Shown here: positions 1 to 5,716 of the stretch, piece by piece | Layout: every line of letters begins with the position of its first letter | Position numbering within the stretch: the stretch's first letter is position 1 | Assembly (NCBI GenBank): GCA_035512595.1 | Contig: DATKDU010000103.1 | Location: 1-13,135, forward strand | DNA from: DATKDU01 sp035512595 | GTDB lineage: Bacteria > Planctomycetota > Planctomycetia > Pirellulales > Pirellulaceae | Direction of reading: 5' to 3' | DNA: 13,135 nucleotides | Made by a program: the position numbers and the translations under genes | Notes under the pieces: generated by a model | Told to the model about the DNA's origin: nothing | The model's database searches: none | The model's input: only the letters and a program-made list of their open reading frames with translations

Positions 1-462
1 GCCAATGTCGATGTGCTCGTCGGCAATGAAGAGGATTTGCAGAAGGGGCTGGGGCTGAAGGGGCCGGATGTCGAGGCCAAGAACAAGCTCGATTCGAGCG
101 CTTTTGTCGGCATGATGGACCAGGTTGCGAAAGCCTTTCCCAATATGAAGGTCGTGGCCACGACACTCCGCGAGGTGTTCACCACCAATCGCCACTGCTG
201 GAGCGCGGTCGCCTGGATCAACGGCCAGACGTACTCGGCCCTGACCTGCGATCTGGACGTGTACGACCGGGTCGGCGGCGGCGACGGCTTCGCGGCCGGA
301 CTGTTTTACGGACTGCTCACGGGTGCGTCGCCGGAAGAAGCCATCCAACTCGGCTGGGCTCATGGCGCACTGCTGACTACCTATCCCGGCGACACAACGA
401 TGGCCACGCTAGAGCAGGTGCAGGCGCTGGCCAAGGGAGGTTCGGCGAGGATCCAGAGGTGA
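1..462 (+). CDS. PfkB-family sugar kinase, probably 2-keto-3-deoxygluconate kinase (3' part only)
   Basis: The reading frame is open from base 1 and ends at TGA 460-462, so 153 C-terminal residues are present and the start lies outside the window. The fragment opens with VDVLVGNEEDL, the 'N..E' stretch typical of ribokinase-like kinases. Near its residue 89 it carries DRVGGGDGFAAGLFYGLL, the PfkB C-terminal signature. The Asp of GGGD (fragment residue 95) is the expected catalytic base, and the glycines form the anion hole for ATP. The family phosphorylates sugars or sugar acids in the cytoplasm. The long insert between these motifs and the text around TTLREV resemble 2-keto-3-deoxygluconate kinases, which make KDPG for the Entner-Doudoroff route. 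Substrate is inferred by resemblance only; another carbohydrate kinase remains possible. The nearby zwf and gnd genes fit a sugar-acid context. Confidence 0.85.
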   Translation, partial: ANVDVLVGNEEDLQKGLGLKGPDVEAKNKLDSSAFVGMMDQVAKAFPNMKVVATTLREVFTTNRHCWSAVAWINGQTYSALTCDLDVYDRVGGGDGFAAGLFYGLLTGASPEEAIQLGWAHGALLTTYPGDTTMATLEQVQALAKGGSARIQR

Positions 463-563
463 TCTGAATCGCAAGATTACGTGGCTCAGCGTGGTAGTAT
501 AGGGGGACGGGGAGTTAAACAGGGTTGAATTCGCAGAGTAAGTTGTTGACGGGAGAATCGCCA

Positions 564-818
564 ATGCAGGCAGTTACACTGGCACAAGCGCAACAGGATT
601 TGGCTGGCCTCGTTGCCCATGTGGTGGATGATGCCGAGCCGGCGATTATTTGCACGGAATCCGGTCAGCAAGTCGTGTGCGTGTCGCTGGACGAATTCAA
701 TGCATGGCAGGAAACGGTCTATTTGCTGGGCAATCCTGCCAACGCCGCTCATCTGCGCAAGTCGATCGAAGAGATGAATGCCGGCTCGGTGCAGGAGCAG
801 AGGCTGGCCCAGCCATGA
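564..818 (+). CDS. yefM: YefM/Phd-family antitoxin
   Basis: This encodes 84 residues, the usual length of YefM. Such proteins bind and neutralise a YoeB endoribonuclease and repress their own promoter through an N-terminal DNA-binding part. The sequence begins MQAVTLAQAQQDLAGLV, and its second half contains ETVYLLGNPANAAHLRKSI (residues 50-68), the conserved segment that wraps the toxin. The ATG at 564 was chosen because GGGAG (551-555) sits 8 bases upstream and the protein then matches family length; a TTG at 525 would add 13 unconserved residues. The stop overlaps the toxin start in an ATGA junction (815-818), so translation of the two is probably coupled. No clear operator palindrome is visible upstream. 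The region is visibly less GC-rich than the metabolic genes beside it, which hints at acquisition by transfer. Confidence 0.9.
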   Translation: MQAVTLAQAQQDLAGLVAHVVDDAEPAIICTESGQQVVCVSLDEFNAWQETVYLLGNPANAAHLRKSIEEMNAGSVQEQRLAQP

Positions 819-1072
819 GGCTCGTTTTCACTCCTTCGGGCTGGGACGACTACCTGTGGTTCCAAAGCCACGACCGCAAGCTGCTCAAGCGTGACAACTT
901 GATTATCCAAGACGTGCTTCGATCTCCATTTCAAGGAATTGGCAAGCCCGAGCCTCTGAAAGGCGAACTGTCCGGCGTCTGGTCCCGCCGCATTGATGAC
1001 GAACATCGGCTCGTTTATGCCGCCACGGCGACGGAGGTAGTCATCGTTGCTTGTCGCTTTCACTACCAGTAG
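815..1072 (+). CDS. yoeB: YoeB-family toxin, ribosome-dependent mRNA endonuclease
   Basis: This encodes 85 residues and aligns without gaps along the family from WDDY (residues 10-13) to the C-terminus. YoeB enters the ribosomal A site and cleaves mRNA, stopping translation until YefM binds it. The conserved core PFQGIGKPEPLKGELSG is at residues 38-54, followed by WSRRIDDEHRLVY (56-68) and CRFHY (80-84). The residues known from E. coli YoeB to act in catalysis are all at the same numbers: Glu46, Arg65, His83 and Tyr84. The toxin therefore looks intact and active rather than decayed. The start ATG overlaps the antitoxin stop (ATGA), the usual arrangement in which the antitoxin comes first. A purine-rich stretch at 792-802 may serve as ribosome-binding site, or translation may rely on coupling. 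Confidence 0.95.
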   Translation: MRLVFTPSGWDDYLWFQSHDRKLLKRDNLIIQDVLRSPFQGIGKPEPLKGELSGVWSRRIDDEHRLVYAATATEVVIVACRFHYQ

Positions 1073-1097
1073 TCATCAAGTCAATGAGCGTGACGGC

Positions 1098-1352
1098 ATG
1101 TTGCACGTAACGGCTGCTGAATATCGCGGTGACTACCGGGTCTGGTTGTCGTTCAGCGACAATGCGTCCGGGGAAGTGGACTTGGCCGCAGAACTACGCG
1201 GTCCGATGTTTGCGCCGCTCAAAGACGTGACGCAGTTCCGCCAGCTTCGCTATGATCCCGACGCGCATACGATCGTTTGGCCTAACGGAGCTGACTTTGC
1301 GCCCGAGTTCCTCCGCAGTTTGGTTCCTGCCGCCGTGCCCACTAATAACTGA
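1098..1352 (+). CDS. DUF2442 domain protein
   Basis: This is an 84-residue protein that is almost entirely the DUF2442 domain. The visible pattern is YRVWLSFSDNASGEVDL (about residues 13-29), then FAPLKDVTQF and finally WPNGADFAPEFL near residues 65-76; the closing 'WPNGxDxxPExL' is the family hallmark. The biochemical function is not established. DUF2442 genes are often found beside DUF4160 genes or other small toxin-like genes and have been proposed as antitoxin components. It lies 25 bases after yoeB on the same strand, so the three genes probably form one transcript. ATG 1098 was chosen because the domain begins just after it; the upstream match to a ribosome-binding site is weak (GAG at 1086-1088). 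A TTG at 1047 would overlap yoeB and is less likely. Confidence 0.8.
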   Translation: MLHVTAAEYRGDYRVWLSFSDNASGEVDLAAELRGPMFAPLKDVTQFRQLRYDPDAHTIVWPNGADFAPEFLRSLVPAAVPTNN

Positions 1353-1354
1353 TC

Positions 1355-1382
1355 TCCGACTTCTGACCTCCGACCTCCGACC
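1355..1382 (+). repeat. Tandem array of four 7-bp units
   Basis: Four consecutive heptamers read TCCGACT, TCTGACC, TCCGACC and TCCGACC, i.e. TCYGACY. They fill nearly the whole 36-base gap between the DUF2442 stop and the gnd start. Period and imperfect unit recall the heptanucleotide short tandem repeats described in cyanobacteria; a link is only an analogy. A second 7-bp array lies after zwf. Confidence 0.8.
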
Positions 1383-1388
1383 ACCCCC

Positions 1389-2846
1389 ATGCCCGCTGAC
1401 TTCGGCCTCATCGGCCTTGCCGTGATGGGCGAGAACCTCGCCCTGAATATCGAAAGCCGCGGGTATACCGTGGCGGTCTTCAATCGCACGACGTCGAAGG
1501 TGGACGACCTTCTTGCCGGCCGGGCCAAGGGGAAGAAGTTCATCGGCACCCACTCGCTGGAGGAGTTGGTAAAGAACGTCAAGACGCCGCGGAAGATCAT
1601 GATGATGGTCAAAGCGGGCCAGGCGGTAGATGAACTGATCGAGCAGCTCCTGCCGCTCATGTCCCCCGGCGACGTGCTGATCGACGGCGGCAACGAACAC
1701 TACACCAACACGGAGCGCCGCACGCAGTACGTCGAGAGCAAAGGTCTGCTCTACATCGGCACCGGCGTCTCCGGCGGCGAAGAAGGGGCCCTCAAGGGGC
1801 CGAGCCTGATGCCCGGCGGGAGCGAGAAGGCCTGGCCGCTGGTCAAGCCGATCTTCCAGGCGATTGCCGCCAAAGTTGGACCGAACAATGACATCCCCTG
1901 CTGCGACTGGGTCGGGCCGCGCGGCGCGGGGCATTACGTGAAGATGGTTCACAACGGCATCGAATACGGCGACATGCAGCTTATCTGCGAGGCCTATTTG
2001 ATGCTCAAGGAAGCGGTCGGCCTAACGAACGACGAGCTATACGACGTCTTCGACCAGTGGAACCGCGGGGAGCTGGAAAGCTATCTGATCGAGATCAGCC
2101 GCGACATCTTCAGCGCCAAGGATGACCAGGGGGGCGAAGGCTACCTCGTCGATAAAATCCTCGACGTGGCCGGCGCTAAAGGGACCGGCAAGTGGATGAG
2201 CCAGCTCGCCCTCGACCTGGGCGTGCCCAGCACGATGGTCACCGAAGCGGTCTACGCCCGCGGCATTTCCGCCATGAAGCAGGCCCGCGTGAATGCCTCG
2301 AAGGTGCTCCAGGGGCCGACCGTCGCCACCAGCGGCATTAAGATCGGCGATAAGAAAGCGTTCATCGAGTCGGTGCGGCAGGCGCTCTACGCCTCGAAGA
2401 TTTGCAGTTATGCCCAAGGGTACGTGCAGCTTCAGGCCGCCGCCAAGGAGCACAACTGGCCCCTCAAGTATGGCGACATTGCTCTCCTGTGGCGCGGCGG
2501 CTGCATCATCCGGGCGGCATTCCTGGAGCGGATCAAGGAAGCGTTCGACCGCCAGCCAAACCTCGAAAACCTGCTCCTCGATTCGTATTTCACCGAGGCG
2601 ACGGCCAAGGCGCAGAAGGCGTGGCGCGAAGTGGTCGTCGCGGCGACGCAGATGGGGCTGCCGGTGATTGAATTCAGCAATGCACTCGCCTATTACGACA
2701 GCCTCCGCCGCGAGCGACTGCCGGCGAATTTGCTCCAGGCGCAGCGGGATTATTTTGGGGCGCATACATACCAGCGAATCGACAAGCCGCTGGAGCAGAA
2801 GTTCCACAGTGAGTGGCTGAAACTGCGGAAGCAGCCGAAAGCGTAG
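1389..2846 (+). CDS. gnd: 6-phosphogluconate dehydrogenase, decarboxylating (NADP+)
   Basis: This cytoplasmic enzyme of the oxidative pentose-phosphate pathway converts 6-phosphogluconate to ribulose-5-phosphate and CO2 with formation of NADPH. The protein has 485 residues, a normal length for the long, dimeric form. A Rossmann motif GLAVMGENLALN occupies residues 9-20, and FNRTT (31-35) is the NADP-preferring form of the loop after beta-2. GVSGGEEGA (126-134) and KMVHNGIEYGD (185-195) hold the substrate and catalytic residues, including Lys185 and Glu192. The family signature ILDVAGAKGTGKW is at 257-269, and FGAHTYQR (456-463) is the tail segment that reaches into the partner subunit. No Shine-Dalgarno sequence precedes the ATG; the upstream bases are a pyrimidine-rich 7-bp repeat. 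The TAG stop lies within the GTAG that opens the repeat pair at 2843. Start and function are both well supported. Confidence 0.97.
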   Translation: MPADFGLIGLAVMGENLALNIESRGYTVAVFNRTTSKVDDLLAGRAKGKKFIGTHSLEELVKNVKTPRKIMMMVKAGQAVDELIEQLLPLMSPGDVLIDGGNEHYTNTERRTQYVESKGLLYIGTGVSGGEEGALKGPSLMPGGSEKAWPLVKPIFQAIAAKVGPNNDIPCCDWVGPRGAGHYVKMVHNGIEYGDMQLICEAYLMLKEAVGLTNDELYDVFDQWNRGELESYLIEISRDIFSAKDDQGGEGYLVDKILDVAGAKGTGKWMSQLALDLGVPSTMVTEAVYARGISAMKQARVNASKVLQGPTVATSGIKIGDKKAFIESVRQALYASKICSYAQGYVQLQAAAKEHNWPLKYGDIALLWRGGCIIRAAFLERIKEAFDRQPNLENLLLDSYFTEATAKAQKAWREVVVAATQMGLPVIEFSNALAYYDSLRRERLPANLLQAQRDYFGAHTYQRIDKPLEQKFHSEWLKLRKQPKA

Positions 2847-2910
2847 GACAGGTTTTCAACCTGTCCAGTAACATCCAGAAAATTCAGGACAGGTTGGAAA
2901 CCTGTCCTAC
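2843..2910. repeat. Paired inverted REP-like element (BIME-like), AGG-type hairpins
   Basis: Two 24-base arms (2843-2866 and 2887-2910) are inverted copies matching at 23 of 24 positions, with a 20-base linker. Each arm is GTAG plus a hairpin with a 9-bp stem, GGACAGGTT / AACCTGTCC, and a 3-base loop; the second arm reads GTAG on the bottom strand. A GTAG tetranucleotide followed by a palindrome, in head-to-head pairs, is the known layout of REP elements mobilised by RAYT (TnpA-REP) transposases. The left end overlaps the gnd stop codon and the right end abuts the SDR ribosome-binding site. The RNA could also fold as a stem-loop between two cistrons. Confidence 0.85.
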
Positions 2911-2915
2911 GAGGG
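2911..2915 (+). promoter_or_regulatory. Ribosome-binding site of the SDR gene
   Basis: GAGGG ends four bases before ATG 2920. It begins directly after the last base of the inverted repeat, so a stable hairpin in the message would place structure right against it. Confidence 0.6.
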
Positions 2916-2919
2916 AACC

Positions 2920-3705
2920 ATGAGTGCCGCGTACTTGCAAGAACTGTTTGGTCTCGATGGCCAGGTGGCCATCGTCATTGGCGGCACGGGCGTCCTGGGC
3001 GGCGCGCTGTGCGACGGGCTTGGCGCGGCTGGTGCGGCGGTTGTCGTCGCCGGCCGCAGTAAGGAGCGGGGACAAGAGCGCGAGCTGAAGATTCGCGCTG
3101 CTGGCGGCGAAGCGTACTTCATGCCAGTGGACGCCGGCCAACGGGCGTCGATCGAGGCCTTGCGCGACGAAGTGCTGCGGCAACTTGGCCGCGTGGATAT
3201 TCTCGTCAACTGCGCCGGCGTCAATTCGGCCACGCCCTACGAACAGATCACCGACGAGGATTGGCACCGGGTGATCGACGCCAACCTGACCGGCACGCAC
3301 CTGGCGATCCAGATCTTCGCTCCGATCATGGCCGCCCAAGCGACCGGCGGGGCGATCCTCAACATCGGGAGCGTCACGGCCCATCTGCCGCTGTCGCGAG
3401 TCTTCGCCTATTCGGCGTCGAAGGCAGCGGTCGTGAACCTGACCAAGAATGTGGCTCGCGAGTACGCGACCAAGAATGTCCGCGTGAACGCCCTCTGCCC
3501 CGGCTTTTTCCCCGCCGAGCAGAACCGAAAAATCCTCGACCAGGAGCGGGTGCAGAGCATCATGGCCCAGACGCCGATGAAGCGATTCGGCGAGCCGCAC
3601 GAGCTGGTGGGGGCGGCACTGTTGCTCGTGTCGCGCAAAGCGGGGAGCTTCATCACCGGCGCGGACTACTACGTGGACGGCGGATTCACCGGGATGCGGT
3701 TCTAA
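2920..3705 (+). CDS. Short-chain dehydrogenase/reductase, sugar-acid type (possible D-mannonate/fructuronate oxidoreductase)
   Basis: This is a 261-residue classical SDR, expected to be a soluble NAD(P)H-dependent oxidoreductase. The cofactor motif GGTGVLGG is at residues 21-28, NCAG at 97-100, and the catalytic set is Ser151 (in NIGSVT), Tyr164 and Lys168 (YSASK) with the normal 13-residue Ser-Tyr spacing. The C-terminal YYVDGGFTGMRF is typical of this class. The opening LFGLDGQVAIVIGGTGVLGG resembles SDRs annotated as D-mannonate oxidoreductases or gluconate 5-dehydrogenases, and the cluster with zwf, gnd and a probable KDG kinase supports a sugar-acid substrate. The exact substrate cannot be read from sequence. 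A good ribosome-binding site (GAGGG) fixes the start. The gene sits between two different inverted-repeat elements, unlike its neighbours. Confidence 0.9.
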   Translation: MSAAYLQELFGLDGQVAIVIGGTGVLGGALCDGLGAAGAAVVVAGRSKERGQERELKIRAAGGEAYFMPVDAGQRASIEALRDEVLRQLGRVDILVNCAGVNSATPYEQITDEDWHRVIDANLTGTHLAIQIFAPIMAAQATGGAILNIGSVTAHLPLSRVFAYSASKAAVVNLTKNVAREYATKNVRVNALCPGFFPAEQNRKILDQERVQSIMAQTPMKRFGEPHELVGAALLLVSRKAGSFITGADYYVDGGFTGMRF

Positions 3706-3708
3706 TCC

Positions 3709-3764
3709 GTACGACGGCCTTTCCAGGCCGTCGCGATCGGGACGGCCTAGAAAGGCCGTCCTAC
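3709..3764. repeat. Paired inverted REP-like element (BIME-like), GGCC-type hairpins
   Basis: Two 24-base arms (3709-3732 and 3741-3764) are inverted copies matching at 22 of 24 positions, with an 8-base linker. Each folds on itself through GACGGCCT / AGGCCGTC with a 4-base loop. The right arm starts GTAG on the bottom strand; the left has GTAC. That change is matched by G3733, giving a C-G pair where the right arm has G-C, so the 9-bp stem is kept. Arm length and ends equal those of the element at 2843, but the stem sequence differs, marking a second repeat subfamily. It lies 3 bases after the SDR stop and 12 bases before zwf. Confidence 0.85.
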
Positions 3765-3776
3765 AATGAATTTCAC

Positions 3777-5231
3777 ATGCCGCACACGATTGTCATCTTC
3801 GGCGCCTCCGGCGACCTGACCAGCCGCAAGCTGATCCCGGCGCTGTACCTCCTCTTTCAGAAGGGGCGGCTCCCCAAGCCGACGCGGATCGTCGGCGTCT
3901 CGCGGACGGCGTACTCGCACGACGCCTGGCGCAGCGAGCTGGCCGATTCGACCAAACAGTACGTCGGTTCGGCATTCGCGCCGACGGTATGGAATGAGTT
4001 TGCCGCAAATATCTTCTACCACCCGGGGAATATCGACCGAGCGGAAGATTTCGCGGCACTGGCCAAGGCGCTCGACGAGCTGGAGCAAGGGGAGCCCGCC
4101 TCGCGGCTGTACTATCTGTCCACCGCTCCGTCCCTCTACGCAGCGGCCATCGGACAACTTGGGGCTGGCGGCCTGGCCAGCGAAGAGCGCGGCACGCGGC
4201 GGATCGTGATCGAAAAGCCATTCGGCACCGACCTCCCTTCGGCCCGGGATCTCAACCGGGCGGCGCACGAGGTCTTTGCCGAAAAACAGATCTACCGCAT
4301 CGATCATTACCTCGGCAAAGAGACGGTGCAGAACATCCTCGTTTTCCGCTTTGCCAACACGATCTTCGAGCCGATCTGGAACCGCAACTACATCGACCAC
4401 GTGCAGATCACCGTGGCCGAAGAGGTCGATGTGGGCAGCCGCGGCGGCTACTACGACTCCAGCGGCGTCCTGCGGGACATGTTCCAGAACCATCTGCTGC
4501 AGCTCATGATGGTCACCGCCATGGAAGCCCCCGTCCGCTTCCAGGCCGACTTCGTCCGCGACGAGAAGGTCAAAGTGCTGCGGGCCGTCAGACAAATGAC
4601 CGCCGGGGAAGTCGCCAAGAACACGATCCGCGGACAGTACGCGGGCTACCGCCAGACCAAGGAAATCGACCCAAGCAGCCAGACGGCCTCGTTCGCGGCA
4701 CTGAAGCTGGAGATCGACAACTGGCGGTGGAGCGACGTGCCGTTCTATCTCCGCAGCGGCAAGGCCATGAGCTGCCGCACGACGCAGATCGTGATCCAGT
4801 TCCGGCATCCGCCGAGCATGGTCTTCGACGGCGGCCCGCGTCAGCACTTGGAATCGAACCGCCTCGTGATCCAGATCCAGCCGGCCGAAGGGATCCAGCT
4901 TCACTTTCAGACCAAAGTTCCCGACGCCGGCATGAAGCTGCGGCTGACCGATCTCGACTTCCGCTTCGCCCGCGAGTTTTCCGGCAACATGCCCGACGCC
5001 TATCAGCGGCTGCTGTTAGATGCCATGAACGGCGACGCGAGCCTGTTTGCCCGCAGCGACGAAGTCGAGCTCGCTTGGGGGATCATCGATCCGATCCTGG
5101 CGGCGTGGCAGGGGCCAAGCGCTCCGCCGCTGGTCGAGTATCCCAAAGGAGAATGGGGACCGGAACCCTGCGACCGCTGGATGCGGGAGCAGGGACGCCA
5201 ATGGTTCGATGTCTGCCCGGTGCTGCACTGA
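3777..5231 (+). CDS. zwf: Glucose-6-phosphate 1-dehydrogenase
   Basis: This catalyses the first step of the oxidative pentose-phosphate (and Entner-Doudoroff) route: glucose-6-phosphate plus NAD(P)+ to 6-phosphogluconolactone. The protein has 484 residues, normal for the family. The dinucleotide motif GASGDLTSRKL is at 9-19 and EKPFG at 146-150. The active-site signature RIDHYLGKET is at 174-183, with Asp176-His177 and Lys181. The general base His239 lies in FQNHLLQ (236-242), as expected from the Leuconostoc enzyme. The ATG at 3777 starts directly at the conserved MPHTIVIFGASGD; the frame stays open upstream but that extension is not family sequence. No convincing ribosome-binding site is present, because the inverted repeat ends only 12 bases before. 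With gnd two genes upstream this forms an NADPH-producing block; the lactonase gene is not in the window. Confidence 0.97.
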   Translation: MPHTIVIFGASGDLTSRKLIPALYLLFQKGRLPKPTRIVGVSRTAYSHDAWRSELADSTKQYVGSAFAPTVWNEFAANIFYHPGNIDRAEDFAALAKALDELEQGEPASRLYYLSTAPSLYAAAIGQLGAGGLASEERGTRRIVIEKPFGTDLPSARDLNRAAHEVFAEKQIYRIDHYLGKETVQNILVFRFANTIFEPIWNRNYIDHVQITVAEEVDVGSRGGYYDSSGVLRDMFQNHLLQLMMVTAMEAPVRFQADFVRDEKVKVLRAVRQMTAGEVAKNTIRGQYAGYRQTKEIDPSSQTASFAALKLEIDNWRWSDVPFYLRSGKAMSCRTTQIVIQFRHPPSMVFDGGPRQHLESNRLVIQIQPAEGIQLHFQTKVPDAGMKLRLTDLDFRFAREFSGNMPDAYQRLLLDAMNGDASLFARSDEVELAWGIIDPILAAWQGPSAPPLVEYPKGEWGPEPCDRWMREQGRQWFDVCPVLH

Positions 5232-5235
5232 GGAA

Positions 5236-5270
5236 GGGACCAGGGACCAGGAGTCAGGGACCAGGAGTGA
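5236..5270 (+). repeat. Tandem array of five 7-bp units
   Basis: Five consecutive heptamers read GGGACCA, GGGACCA, GGAGTCA, GGGACCA and GGAGTGA; the last four also form two 14-bp units differing at one base. The array lies between the convergent ends of zwf and the membrane-protein gene. It is similar in period and style to the array before gnd, although the unit differs. Confidence 0.8.
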
Positions 5271-5295
5271 ATGGGAGAATCGCAACGGTCATGGA

Positions 5296-5646
5296 CTAGC
5301 GGGCCGCGAAGAGATCGATCAGCAGCAGCACGATTCCCGCGATGGCCAGGGCGCCGTGTCCCAGAATCAATGGAATGGGCAGGGGACGGTGCTGCATGTG
5401 GTACGTCAGAAAAATGAAGATCCCGCCCATTGCCGCCAGCACAAAAATCCCCAGGGCGATCTGGCTGTACAGTGGGATTCCGACGGTCGCGCAGTAAAGG
5501 AGCATGCCCAAGGCGGTGACCGCCAGCGCCCCGTGTCCCAGGGCGAGCCAGGTCGGAGGCCGCGGTGCTCCCCGGAGTCGGATGCCGACCATTGTCAAGC
5601 CGCCGAGGGCGGCCAGTACGAACAAGACGGTTGCAACCTGGATCAT
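5296..5646 (-). CDS. Small four-helix membrane protein made of two duplicated halves
   Basis: This encodes 116 residues of unknown function. Four hydrophobic segments are visible at about 3-22, 33-54, 60-81 and 91-113, so it should be an inner-membrane protein. Residues 3-53 and 62-112 are copies at a constant offset of 59 with no gap. FVLAALGG (9-16) matches FVLAAMGG (68-75), and LGHGALA occurs at 36-42 and again at 95-101; about 20 positions are identical. Each half is thus a two-helix hairpin with one conserved His (38 and 97) in the second helix. The ATG at 5646 was chosen because GAGGTG lies 7 bases upstream; an ATG five codons earlier is possible. The gene is last in a leftward run and converges with zwf. 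Paired membrane histidines could bind haem or metal, but this is a guess. Confidence 0.75.
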   Translation of the reverse strand: MIQVATVLFVLAALGGLTMVGIRLRGAPRPPTWLALGHGALAVTALGMLLYCATVGIPLYSQIALGIFVLAAMGGIFIFLTYHMQHRPLPIPLILGHGALAIAGIVLLLIDLFAAR

Positions 5647-5716
5647 GACGCAGCACCTCATGGGTCCGGTCGCGGGAGCGTGCAAATGGCGTTCCAGGAA
5701 GCGGGCGTGAAGCGAT

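Noticed and set aside
491..500. TAGTAT as a -10 box for the toxin-antitoxin operon
   Set aside because: No -35 box is found at the right distance, and no YefM-type operator palindrome is visible nearby.
3261..3776. An N-terminal extension of zwf by 172 in-frame codons
   Set aside because: It would run through the SDR gene and the inverted repeat in another frame; the family sequence begins exactly at ATG 3777.
3747..4904. A 385-codon open frame on - opposite zwf
   Set aside because: zwf is certain in the other strand; the antisense translation shows no recognisable domain.
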